This document shows positions 12,400-20,024 of a DNA stretch of 29,688 nucleotides, piece after piece (positions within the stretch are counted from its first letter, which is position 1; the number at the start of each line of letters is the position of its first letter). Below the pieces are notes generated by a model. It saw nothing but the letters and a program-made list of their open reading frames with translations, ran no database searches and had not been told where the DNA came from. A program made the translations under genes and the position numbers. This stretch comes from a virus: the IMG/VR virus record IMGVR_UViG_3300032676_001454, positions 1 through 29,688 of that record, one strand, 5' to 3'.

Positions 12400-14774
12400 T
12401 GCTCCGAGGTCGCGGGGACACCAACGCAGCTCTTATGATTGTCTCAGACTGCGTTACCCACAGAGACATCAACTCTAACTCCATTCTCTCAGACCGAGAG
12501 TTCTCCAATATGGCCCGCGAGGCAGGCATCGATCCCTATGCCTGCTTCATCACCTCACTGATCAAAGGAACCATCCATGCCCAAGACCCCGACCTCCTCA
12601 TTGCGCGAACCAAAGGCGAGATCACTCCGATCCATCGCCCTCTCTGGGACCGCTATGTCAAACCCGAATTTTTATTGGGCCTTGATACGCTCAACCGTGA
12701 AATCGATGCTGTCAGGCCCAAAGTCATACTCTGCTTCGGAAATGCGGTCCTCTTCGCCCTCACAGGGAAATTCGGAATAAAGTCCTGGCGATCCTCCATC
12801 CTTAAGTACACAACTCCTGCCGGTCATTCCTGCTATGTCATACCAACTTATACACCCGGATATATCTACGCCGTTTGGAAAGACCGTCAGGTCTGCGTAC
12901 ACGATTATCGTCGGGCAGCAAAGCTTGCATTTGATCCTTCACCAGTCAGCGAGCCTGACTATCAATTCGAAGTCGAACCGAGCTTTAGTATCGTCGCTAT
13001 GCGTTTACAGGCACTCCAATCCCGAGCAGAAAAAGCCCAACTCGACTTATCTGTTGATGTGGAAACACGGTCAGGACATCTGGCCTGTGTGGGAATAGCC
13101 TGGTCGGAAACCGAAGCCATCTGCATTCCTCTCATGCGAGCGAACTTCGACCCTTCCCGCGTGAATTATTGGCTTGAAGTCGAAGAAGCCTTCATAGCTT
13201 TCAAACTCTACAAGCTTCTCACTCACCCCAATGTCAGGGTTATTGGTCAGAATTTCATCTACGATGCGCAGTACTTCTACCGTTGGTTGCTTTTCATACC
13301 GAACTTCGCCCGTGATACCATGCTGGCTCAGCATTCCATCTTCTCCTCCATGCCAAAGGGTCTCGATTTCCTCTCTTCCATGTATGCTGCCTACCATGTC
13401 TACTGGAAGGATGAATCCAAAAACTGGGACCCGAAACTCGGTGAGCGCCAGCTCTGGATTTACAACTGCAAAGACTGCTGCATCACCTTTGAAATCGACA
13501 AGGTCGAACAGACCATGATCGATCAGTTCACTGCCTCTTCCTGGCCCGAACTCCGTTCAGTCTCCGACTTCCAGCAATCGATGTTCTGGCCTGTCCTTGA
13601 AACAATGAACCGGGGGATAAGAGTCAACAATGAGTCAAAGACCAGCCTTTCCCGAGATCTTGAAAGCGCGATCCTTGAGGCCAATGCCTGGATTAAAACT
13701 CTGCTTGGTTTCGAGCTTAATATCAAATCCCCAAAGCAGATGCAGGATTTATTCTACCGATTACTTGACCAACGGCCTGTTATTTCGCGCAAAACTGGCA
13801 ATCCCACCACCGATGATGCTGCTCTTGAAAAGCTCGGAGATAGAGAACCTCTGCTCAGGCCTCTTACCAACCGAATCCGCGAGCTGCGTAGTCTCAATGT
13901 ATTCCGGGCTACGTTTCTGGAAGCTCCCGTGGACACTGACGAACGGATGCGATGCAGCTTTAACATCGCCGGAACTGAAACATATCGATTTAGCAGTTCT
14001 GAAAACGCTTTCGGTTCGGGAATGAACCTTCAGAACATTCCTTCCGGCGATGAAGCCTCGGGTCTTCCGAATGTCAGGAAGCTTTTCATCACTGATCCTG
14101 GCATGGAGTTCTTCGACATCGACCTGGATTCTGCCGACCTTCGCATTGTCGTCTGGGAATCTGACTGCAAGGAAATGAAGGCCATGCTGGCCGAGGGCCT
14201 CAAGCCCTATGTCGAAGTCGCAAAGGAATACTACCATGACCCTTCCATCACCAAGCATCATCCCTCCTACAAGCTCTTCAAGGCCCTTTGCCACGGCACC
14301 AACTACCTTGGAACAGCTTCTGGCCTCTCCAGTCGAATTGGGCTTCTTACTCATGAAGTGGAACGCATTCAGCGATGGTATTATGGGAAGTTCCCTGAGA
14401 TCGAAAAGTGGCAAGAGCGTGTTAAGCATGAGGTCGCTTCTAGAAGATATGTCCAAAATATCTTCGGATACCGCTCCTACTTCTTCGATCGTATTGAAGG
14501 GACCATCTTTAAGCAAGCTGTGGCTTGGATTCCTCAATCTACCGTGGGATGCCTTATCAATCGAGGGTATCGAAATCTCTATGAGAAAGAACCTCAAATC
14601 CAAGTTCTCCTTCAAGTTCACGATTCTCTCGCAGGACAATACCCGGCACATCTTCGAGACGAAAGTATCCGAAAGATTATTCATCACTGCTCTGTGGAAC
14701 TTCCTTACCCGGAGCCGATGACTGTTCCTGTCGGTATCAAGACCTCACCGATCAGCTGGGGAGATTGCCAGTGA
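12399..14774 (+). CDS. Family A DNA polymerase with N-terminal uracil-glycosylase-like domain
   Basis: The product is 791 residues. Residues 1-175 resemble the UDG-like domain found at the N-terminus of SPO1-type polymerases (ALMIVSD, ITSLIKG, PKVILCFGNAV, CYVIPTYTPGYIY), but the expected catalytic motifs look degraded. Residues 210-370 are the 3'-5' exonuclease: DVET (D220, E222), NFIYD (N285, D289), YNCKD (Y355, D359). The polymerase has motif A DLDSADLR (D575), motif B around K628 (YKLFKALCHGTNYLG) and motif C VHDS (D742). It is the replicative enzyme of this phage. Oddities are Asp for the usual Glu in motif A, His at the fingers aromatic position and Ser for Glu after the motif C Asp. 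Confidence 0.93.
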   Translation: MLRGRGDTNAALMIVSDCVTHRDINSNSILSDREFSNMAREAGIDPYACFITSLIKGTIHAQDPDLLIARTKGEITPIHRPLWDRYVKPEFLLGLDTLNREIDAVRPKVILCFGNAVLFALTGKFGIKSWRSSILKYTTPAGHSCYVIPTYTPGYIYAVWKDRQVCVHDYRRAAKLAFDPSPVSEPDYQFEVEPSFSIVAMRLQALQSRAEKAQLDLSVDVETRSGHLACVGIAWSETEAICIPLMRANFDPSRVNYWLEVEEAFIAFKLYKLLTHPNVRVIGQNFIYDAQYFYRWLLFIPNFARDTMLAQHSIFSSMPKGLDFLSSMYAAYHVYWKDESKNWDPKLGERQLWIYNCKDCCITFEIDKVEQTMIDQFTASSWPELRSVSDFQQSMFWPVLETMNRGIRVNNESKTSLSRDLESAILEANAWIKTLLGFELNIKSPKQMQDLFYRLLDQRPVISRKTGNPTTDDAALEKLGDREPLLRPLTNRIRELRSLNVFRATFLEAPVDTDERMRCSFNIAGTETYRFSSSENAFGSGMNLQNIPSGDEASGLPNVRKLFITDPGMEFFDIDLDSADLRIVVWESDCKEMKAMLAEGLKPYVEVAKEYYHDPSITKHHPSYKLFKALCHGTNYLGTASGLSSRIGLLTHEVERIQRWYYGKFPEIEKWQERVKHEVASRRYVQNIFGYRSYFFDRIEGTIFKQAVAWIPQSTVGCLINRGYRNLYEKEPQIQVLLQVHDSLAGQYPAHLRDESIRKIIHHCSVELPYPEPMTVPVGIKTSPISWGDCQ

Positions 14775-15985
14775 AACGCCGATTAGGGAATTGGATTTCA
14801 GCTTACATGGAGTATTCGGCTTACTCCGAAGCGCCCAAACACATGCACTTCTGGGTTGCAGTCTCCACCATTGCTGGGGCGCTGCGCCGACAAGTCTGGT
14901 TAGACATGGGATACTTCCAATGGTATCCGAACTTCTACATCATTCTCGTCGCACCGCCTGGAATCGTCTCCAAATCAACCACTGCCGATATCGGCATGTC
15001 TCTGCTCAAAAAGGTGCCAGATGTCAAATTCGGACCAGACGTTGTTACGTGGCAGGCTCTTGTCGGGGCTTTTGCAGAATCCACACTGGCGTTTGAATAC
15101 AATTCTGAATATCATGCGATGTCAGCGCTTACTATCCTGTCCTCAGAATTTGGAAATCTTCTTGATCCGAGAGACACCGCAATGGTTGACCTTTTCGTTA
15201 CTCTCTGGGACGGACGCCAGGGTGCATTTGAAAAGAAGACCAAGGGATCTGGTAATGACACAGTGGAAAATCCCTGGATCAATCTCATTGCTTGCACTAC
15301 GCCGTCGTGGATAGCAGGGAATTTCCCAGAATACATGGTCGGAGGGGGCTTTACCTCTCGATGTATCTTCGTCTATGCTGAGAAGAAACAACGCCTTGTA
15401 GCCTACCCTCAGGAAATCATCCCTGAAGGCTGGAAGGAAAAAGCCCAGCACCTTCTCGACGACCTAACCCTGATCTCAATGATGAAGGGCAAGTTCACCA
15501 TGACCCCTGAGGCCCTCAAGTACGGTCATGCCTGGTATGAGGCCCACTACGCCTCCAAGCATCTCCACCTCGACGAGGATCGCTTCGGGGGTTACCTGGC
15601 CCGCAAGCAAACTCATATCCACAAACTTGCTATGGTTCTCTCAGCCGCTGAATCAGACTCCCTGATCATCACCGCTGAACACCTCGCTTTGGCCAACCAG
15701 ATGGTCACTGACCTCGAACCTGAAATGCAGTTCGTCTTCTCAAAGATTGGAAAATCTGAAGAAGCCCTTTTCGCTGAGCGTCTCATCTGGTACGTTGCCA
15801 AACGCGGAAAGGTCGAGTGGGCCGAAGCCTACCGCTACGTTCATGCCCACTTTCCAAAGATCCAGGACTTCGAATCCATCATCAACGGGGCCATCCGCTC
15901 TGGACAACTCCGGATGCAACAACAAGGCAATACACTCTATCTCTTTCCAGGGATCACTGTATCTGATGTAAACCCTGAAAACTGA
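14771..15985 (+). CDS. DUF3987-like replication protein with unusual P-loop
   Basis: The product is 404 residues from GTG 14771, overlapping the polymerase stop (GTGA). An open frame with TTG at 14765 adds two residues; the GTG fits coupling better. The text AYSEAPKHMHFWVAVSTIAGALRRQVW is typical of phage DUF3987/helicase-like proteins. The P-loop position reads APPGIVSKSTT, with Ser where Walker A has Gly before Lys. A possible Walker B is LTILSSEFGNLL. The C-terminal part (FAERLIWYVAKRGKVEWAEAYRYV) looks like a winged helix. It probably acts as primase-helicase or loader with the polymerase. It is the last gene of the rightward operon. Confidence 0.75.
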   Translation: MKRRLGNWISAYMEYSAYSEAPKHMHFWVAVSTIAGALRRQVWLDMGYFQWYPNFYIILVAPPGIVSKSTTADIGMSLLKKVPDVKFGPDVVTWQALVGAFAESTLAFEYNSEYHAMSALTILSSEFGNLLDPRDTAMVDLFVTLWDGRQGAFEKKTKGSGNDTVENPWINLIACTTPSWIAGNFPEYMVGGGFTSRCIFVYAEKKQRLVAYPQEIIPEGWKEKAQHLLDDLTLISMMKGKFTMTPEALKYGHAWYEAHYASKHLHLDEDRFGGYLARKQTHIHKLAMVLSAAESDSLIITAEHLALANQMVTDLEPEMQFVFSKIGKSEEALFAERLIWYVAKRGKVEWAEAYRYVHAHFPKIQDFESIINGAIRSGQLRMQQQGNTLYLFPGITVSDVNPEN

Positions 15986-15986
15986 A

Positions 15987-16026
15987 AAACCCCCGTTAGT
16001 TTGCCAATTCAAACTAACGGGGGTTT
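15987..16026. terminator. Two-way terminator between convergent operons
   Basis: A perfect 17-bp stem (15987-16003 with 16010-16026) closes a 6-base loop. On the minus strand it is followed by TTTTTCAG; on the plus strand by CATTTTG. It can stop both the replication operon and the late operon. The 89 bases from 16027 to the next gene hold nothing else I can call. Confidence 0.88.
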
Positions 16027-16115
16027 CATTTTGTCAAAATTTGAAGTTAAAACTTATTCTCAATGCCCCTCGTCAAACAGCCTGTCGATCGGCTCCCATG
16101 CAAGGACAAGTAGCA

Positions 16116-18371
16116 CTATTGCACCTCCAAAGTTTCAATCCGTGCCACCACGTCCCAGGCATCCGTATTGCTGGTCGGGGGCGTAAACGAAATGTTCAGG
16201 CACCCCAATGCTGTGTCCGCAGTTGCTGCAATTGTGGCCCCAGTCACGGTGCCGTTGGTCAACGGCGTCGGTGTGGCGTTCATCTGAATTGCAGTTGTGG
16301 CTGCACTGGCACCACGGACAAGCAAGCCATCCCACGTGCCCCAGCTCATGCTTTTTGAAGGCGTCGTGTGGTCGATGGCGGCGATCCGCATAGATAGCTG
16401 GTAAGCGGAGTTGTTGGGGATTACCCCGCACGTAAACGTGGTTGGCGATGCGGAGCCGTCTGCATCGACGCGAAACGCTGACGCAGTTGAGCCCGTGCCG
16501 TGCCAGACAAACAGTTCTGTCTGGGCATCGCCCTGCACGTTGAAAAGGCCGCCAGCGAACACCTGGGCAGCGTAGTGCTGCCGGTCAGTGCCCTGGTAGC
16601 CACCGCTCGCCGAACCATAAGCGCCTGCAATCGTATTGTTTTTGCCACCGCCAGTGAAGCCGTTGCTTGATGTGCTCAGGATGAAATTATTCGATCCGCC
16701 TGCCATAAACCCACGGACGCCTGCGTTGGTCCCGGTTTCTCCAAAATAAAAGCCGCCGAAGCCAATACACCCCGAGGTGGGGAGAGCCTGGCCCGACAAG
16801 GCATATGCTGACCAGCAGGAGGTACTATCCCCCGAAAACGCCAGTCCTTGCTGAAATCCGTAGGGCGCAGTGATGTGGCTGCCTGGCCCACCGAACGGAT
16901 CGGAAATGTTGTTCGATTTATCGACATGCAGGACTTTGTTATAAGTCGCTGGTGTGGGTACAGTCACCGTATACGTGTCGCCGGTAACCGCCGTTCCGGT
17001 GACGGGAATAATCATGTCTTTGAAGTTGATGGCTCCCCCAGAAACTGCAATGCCACTCTGTGAGTTGCCCCCGGCAGGAGCCGCAATGTTGAAGGTGGTG
17101 CTAGTAGCAGCCGTGATAGTGTAAACGCCAGGCGCAGCGGAAGGGTTAATGCCTATACCAAAGGTGCAGGTCTGCCCGCTTGCCACGCCGTTGATGCCGC
17201 CAGCATAGATTGGGTTCCGTGCGAGGCTCACTGTCGTAGCCGTCACCGCCGTCACATAAGTCTCGGGATAAATCCCCCCTGAGACACCACCGCAGGACAC
17301 AGTTTGGCCGATAGTAACGCCGGACACGCTTGCGAAGTTGAGGGCCGAAGTCGTGTAGTCAGATGCAGCGTTTGTCGCCAACGACACCGGATTATAGGCC
17401 AACGTGCCCGCGTTGCCTCCAGTCACCACAAAAGTCGCACCCTGCACAAAGCCCTGAGACCACACAGGCGCTCCGGTCAGGCCGATCAGGTTGTCATAGC
17501 AGTGGCCGTTCGTCGCCACGCCGGAGGGCGGGGTATATGCTGTATTGGCGCAGACGACCGGGCTTCCCGTTGTCGCAGTTCCATACTTGTAGGCATAAAT
17601 TTCATCGATCCGGTTGGTGTCATCGTTACCGAGCACCAGACCGTCGCCGGTACCATAAAAAACGCCAATATAATGAAATCGGTTATAGCTGGTATTCCAG
17701 GATGATCCCGATCCATTATCCAGGACAAGGCCGCTGGCCGCATAAGATGCATTGATATTTCGCGTGCCGATCCACGCATCATTCTGCTGGTTACCTGGCG
17801 CCGGTGTCGCCGTATCCCACAGCACACCCGTCTTGCGAGCTTCACCCTGCGTAAACGCCCATGTGCCATACGATACGGACTGGAGATGTACGCATGTATC
17901 CACGAGCGAACCACAGTCGATGCCGATACCAATCAATCCGTTTCCGTACAGGCCCTGCGCGCCCGTGGCCTTGAACTCGATAAACGGGCCGGCCTCGGCA
18001 GTCCCATTATACGTGATTTTCGTGACGGTCTGGATGGACGAACTAACCGCGTTGTCGCGGGGGAAGCCGTAGCCTGCACCTTGGATGACAACCCCGCTGG
18101 CATTGACTGACAGATTGGTCGCTGCATAATAGCTGCCCGCAGGAACAACCACCACCGCACCGGGGGTGATTGCCGCCTTGGTTGCTGCCGCGTTTATGCA
18201 AGGCATGACGTCGTGACTGGTAGAGCCGTCCCAGACACAGCCGTATGTGTTGGCATAGATCTGGATTGGATTCTTATTTGCCGCAGCCAGCCCTTCGGCA
18301 ATCGGATCCGTCGCTGCCAACGCAGGTGCAGCGAACAGTGCCAAGACTGCGAAAAGTGGTTTGTAAAGCAT
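16116..18371 (-). CDS. Pectate-lyase-like tail spike with N-terminal signal peptide
   Basis: The product is 751 residues from ATG 18371, with GGGGGAGG upstream. Residues 1-19 (MLYKPLFAVLALFAAPALA, then ATDP) are a classic Sec signal with AxA cleavage, very odd for a virion spike. Residues 35-110 show the start of a right-handed beta-helix (DVMPCINAAATKAA, VVVVPAGSYYA, VVIQGAGYG), as in Pectate_lyase_3 depolymerases. The middle is Thr/Val/Gly-rich. The last 190 residues (SASGG, RQHYAAQVFAGGLFNVQGDAQ) match a domain common at the C-terminus of phage fibres. Base composition is more GC-rich than the tail genes. The start overlaps the upstream stop. Confidence 0.85.
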   Translation of the reverse strand: MLYKPLFAVLALFAAPALAATDPIAEGLAAANKNPIQIYANTYGCVWDGSTSHDVMPCINAAATKAAITPGAVVVVPAGSYYAATNLSVNASGVVIQGAGYGFPRDNAVSSSIQTVTKITYNGTAEAGPFIEFKATGAQGLYGNGLIGIGIDCGSLVDTCVHLQSVSYGTWAFTQGEARKTGVLWDTATPAPGNQQNDAWIGTRNINASYAASGLVLDNGSGSSWNTSYNRFHYIGVFYGTGDGLVLGNDDTNRIDEIYAYKYGTATTGSPVVCANTAYTPPSGVATNGHCYDNLIGLTGAPVWSQGFVQGATFVVTGGNAGTLAYNPVSLATNAASDYTTSALNFASVSGVTIGQTVSCGGVSGGIYPETYVTAVTATTVSLARNPIYAGGINGVASGQTCTFGIGINPSAAPGVYTITAATSTTFNIAAPAGGNSQSGIAVSGGAINFKDMIIPVTGTAVTGDTYTVTVPTPATYNKVLHVDKSNNISDPFGGPGSHITAPYGFQQGLAFSGDSTSCWSAYALSGQALPTSGCIGFGGFYFGETGTNAGVRGFMAGGSNNFILSTSSNGFTGGGKNNTIAGAYGSASGGYQGTDRQHYAAQVFAGGLFNVQGDAQTELFVWHGTGSTASAFRVDADGSASPTTFTCGVIPNNSAYQLSMRIAAIDHTTPSKSMSWGTWDGLLVRGASAATTAIQMNATPTPLTNGTVTGATIAATADTALGCLNISFTPPTSNTDAWDVVARIETLEVQ

Positions 18372-18736
18372 CACTGGCCTCCCCCGATAAAGCAAGTCCC
18401 ACCCGTTAATGTAATTTGTACCCACCGATACCCAGGCATGGTGTATACACCAGCAGAACTGATAACTGAAGTCGTGCTGATACTTCCAGAATTGTTCAGA
18501 ATAAGTGTTTGCACGACGAAATCACTGGCATTATCTGGACTGGCTGCCAGACTACCAGCACTTGGAGCAGTCGTGCAGTTCAGCATTACTACTCCATAAT
18601 CTCTGAAGTCGATGATCTGCCCACTGACAACAGCCTGCGGATATCTGACTGGGTTATTTGGAAAAACAACTTGCTGAGCTTCCACTTGTATGGGCAGCGC
18701 TAGCAGTGACCAACCAAAAAGAATTTTTCTCAGCAT
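18371..18736 (-). CDS. Small exported beta-rich protein coupled to the spike
   Basis: The product is 121 residues from ATG 18736, with GTAGGAGC upstream. Residues 1-20 (MLRKILFGWSLLALPIQVEA, then QQVVF) form a signal peptide. The mature part is beta-rich with two cysteines (MLNCTTAP and GGTCFIGGG), which could pair in the periplasm, and a VYTMPGYRWVQITLTGG segment reminiscent of small phage fibre domains. The stop overlaps the spike start by one base (TGATG). It could be a partner or chaperone of the spike, or an outer-surface exclusion factor; these are guesses. Confidence 0.7.
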   Translation of the reverse strand: MLRKILFGWSLLALPIQVEAQQVVFPNNPVRYPQAVVSGQIIDFRDYGVVMLNCTTAPSAGSLAASPDNASDFVVQTLILNNSGSISTTSVISSAGVYTMPGYRWVQITLTGGTCFIGGGQ

Positions 18737-18747
18737 ATTATCTGCTC

Positions 18748-18984
18748 CTACTTCGAAGGTGCTTTCGGACAACGATCCTGACAGACACAGGCATATCTCT
18801 CGTCGAAGTCCAAAATTTCTTTCTGCGTCTCTTGCGTATCACCCTTCCCGCTAAAGGTCATCGGCTTCGCAATCTGACAAAAATCACTGACCGTTGGTAT
18901 CGCGGTCGTACTCACTGCGCAGTTGCTGATCAAGGGCAGGATCAGACCCAGGAACAATAGTCTCAGCTTTTTCAACCTCTGCAT
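18748..18984 (-). CDS. Outer-membrane spanin-like lipoprotein (Rz1-like)
   Basis: The product is 78 residues. MQRLKKLRLLFLGLILPLISNC gives a basic N-terminus, hydrophobic core and candidate lipobox cysteine C22, though Asn at -1 is not typical. After it come DFCQIAKPMTFSGKGDTQETQKEILDFDERYACVC, which resembles small Rz1-like proteins of proteobacterial phages. It overlaps the preceding gene by 101 bases in another frame, as Rz/Rz1 pairs do. Role: fuse inner and outer membranes at the end of lysis. The ribosome site is CAGGAGAAAGTC. Confidence 0.65.
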   Translation of the reverse strand: MQRLKKLRLLFLGLILPLISNCAVSTTAIPTVSDFCQIAKPMTFSGKGDTQETQKEILDFDERYACVCQDRCPKAPSK

Positions 18985-19105
18985 TGACTTTCTCCTGAAC
19001 TTTCACTTGTTGCGCGTCAGCTCCAGCTTGCTCCAATTGGCGGTTCTGAAGAAACCCCAGAACCGCCTTTAGAAGATCCAGAGCAGCTGTTAGCCACCCC
19101 GGCAC
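18884..19105 (-). CDS. Short inner-membrane spanin-like protein
   Basis: The product is 73 residues from GTG 19105 (VPGWLTAALDLLKAVLGFLQ...). It has a short N-terminal hydrophobic helix and a charged coiled-coil-like stretch (NRQLEQAGADAQQVKVQEKVNAEVEKAET). This is the plan of an inner-membrane spanin but shorter than most. It lies between holin and lipoprotein genes and overlaps the latter, which is the main support. It may instead be an unrelated small membrane protein. Confidence 0.55.
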   Translation of the reverse strand: MPGWLTAALDLLKAVLGFLQNRQLEQAGADAQQVKVQEKVNAEVEKAETIVPGSDPALDQQLRSEYDRDTNGQ

Positions 19106-19108
19106 TGG

Positions 19109-19276
19109 TCAGCTCGAAGCCGAAGTCGTGACGCCATTCCGCAAAAACGCTGCCAGAACCGCCGTTGAGATTGGCCCGATGGCTGCCTGCCAGGTCATCT
19201 GACCTTCCAGAACAGTCGCGACGACACCGAGAACTGTCAGCCCTGCGGTGATGTAAGTCTTATAACCTGAAAGCAT
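19109..19276 (-). CDS. Small holin-like membrane protein
   Basis: The product is 55 residues from ATG 19276, with GAGGAAAAGATC upstream; an earlier ATG at 19303 would overlap the endolysin. The sequence (MLSGYKTYITAGLTVLGVVATVLEG..., IGPISTAVLAAFLRNGVTTSASS) has two hydrophobic helices and is very like a known class of small phage holins. With the larger holin upstream, it may act as holin, antiholin or pinholin. Confidence 0.7.
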   Translation of the reverse strand: MLSGYKTYITAGLTVLGVVATVLEGQMTWQAAIGPISTAVLAAFLRNGVTTSASS

Positions 19277-19289
19277 GATCTTTTCCTCT

Positions 19290-19703
19290 TCAGAGTTTGC
19301 CACCGGCTTCGAAGTAACTCAGAGGATGCCCGCCGGTGAATTGGAAGTGAGGCATCTCTTTGAACCGAGGCCAATCAAAGCCCCATTCAAACCCTAGGGA
19401 CTTGAAGATCCCTGCAATAACATGCCACTCAGGACGAGTGCCAGTGAAATCAGGCTTACCACCAATGACAGGATAGATATCCAGAGCGCAACCGTATTGG
19501 TGCATTGATTGTCCTGCTCGGGCATTGGTTATAACCCTTCCTGGCTCTGTCCGACCCTGGGCAAAGAGTTGATTCTGCTCTTCCCCTGTCCGCAGGGTAC
19601 AAGTTACCAGAACATCAATCCCCTTGGCTTTGCACTCCGCCAGAGCCTGCTCCGCCTTGTCCCGAACTATCGGATGAAGATCGTTCAGATTTCGATCGGC
19701 CAT
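19290..19703 (-). CDS. M15-family peptidase endolysin
   Basis: The product is 137 residues from ATG 19703, with GGAAAGG upstream. The zinc-site motifs are SMHQYGCALDI (H68, D75) and EMPHFQF (E116, H119), as in phage L-alanyl-D-glutamate / VanY-like peptidases such as the T5 endolysin. It cuts the peptide cross-bridges of peptidoglycan. There is no signal peptide, so it needs a holin. It overlaps the holin gene by 89 bases. Confidence 0.88.
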   Translation of the reverse strand: MADRNLNDLHPIVRDKAEQALAECKAKGIDVLVTCTLRTGEEQNQLFAQGRTEPGRVITNARAGQSMHQYGCALDIYPVIGGKPDFTGTRPEWHVIAGIFKSLGFEWGFDWPRFKEMPHFQFTGGHPLSYFEAGGKL

Positions 19704-20016
19704 TGCTTTGGACCTTTCCAAATTTCATATCAGCCCATCGGCTGAAGATCGTATCAATCCCATACGGACCAAGATAACCCGTGATGATCGCGATAGAAAC
19801 TGTTGGATTCCAGCCTAAGTTCCACCAGTTACAAAGGCCAAGAGCAATCCAACCCGTTCCTAATGCGATGGGAATATCCCAGAACAGTGCCCATGACAAG
19901 GGCTTAACTTGGCCCGCTTGGGCGAGTTTCGCATGGAACATAAGTCGTCCTAACATACCAGCACAGCCTGTAAAGAACCAAGGTGCTACTTCGTCAATCA
20001 ACTCTTTTTGAGCCAT
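19615..20016 (-). CDS. LydA-type phage holin
   Basis: The product is 133 residues. MLGRLMFHAKLAQAGQVKPLSWALFWDIPIALGTGWIALG and NPTVSIAIITGYLGPYGIDTIF give a GRL signature and about three hydrophobic helices, as in the LydA/Phage_holin_3 families. The last 30 residues are Ser/Gly/Gln-rich (GRSKSERSSSDSSGQGG) and are encoded over the start of the endolysin gene, so the tail may simply be a by-product of the overlap. The ribosome site is AAGGTGCAAA. Confidence 0.75.
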   Translation of the reverse strand: MAQKELIDEVAPWFFTGCAGMLGRLMFHAKLAQAGQVKPLSWALFWDIPIALGTGWIALGLCNWWNLGWNPTVSIAIITGYLGPYGIDTIFSRWADMKFGKVQSNGRSKSERSSSDSSGQGGAGSGGVQSQGD

Positions 20017-20024
20017 TTTGCACC

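Noticed and set aside
13761-14687. 308-residue minus-strand ORF
   Set aside because: It is antisense to the conserved polymerase domain and has no supporting signals.
10639-14774. Z-genome (2-aminoadenine) phage hypothesis
   Set aside because: A MazG-like enzyme and family A polymerase occur, but no PurZ or DatZ-type gene is in the window.
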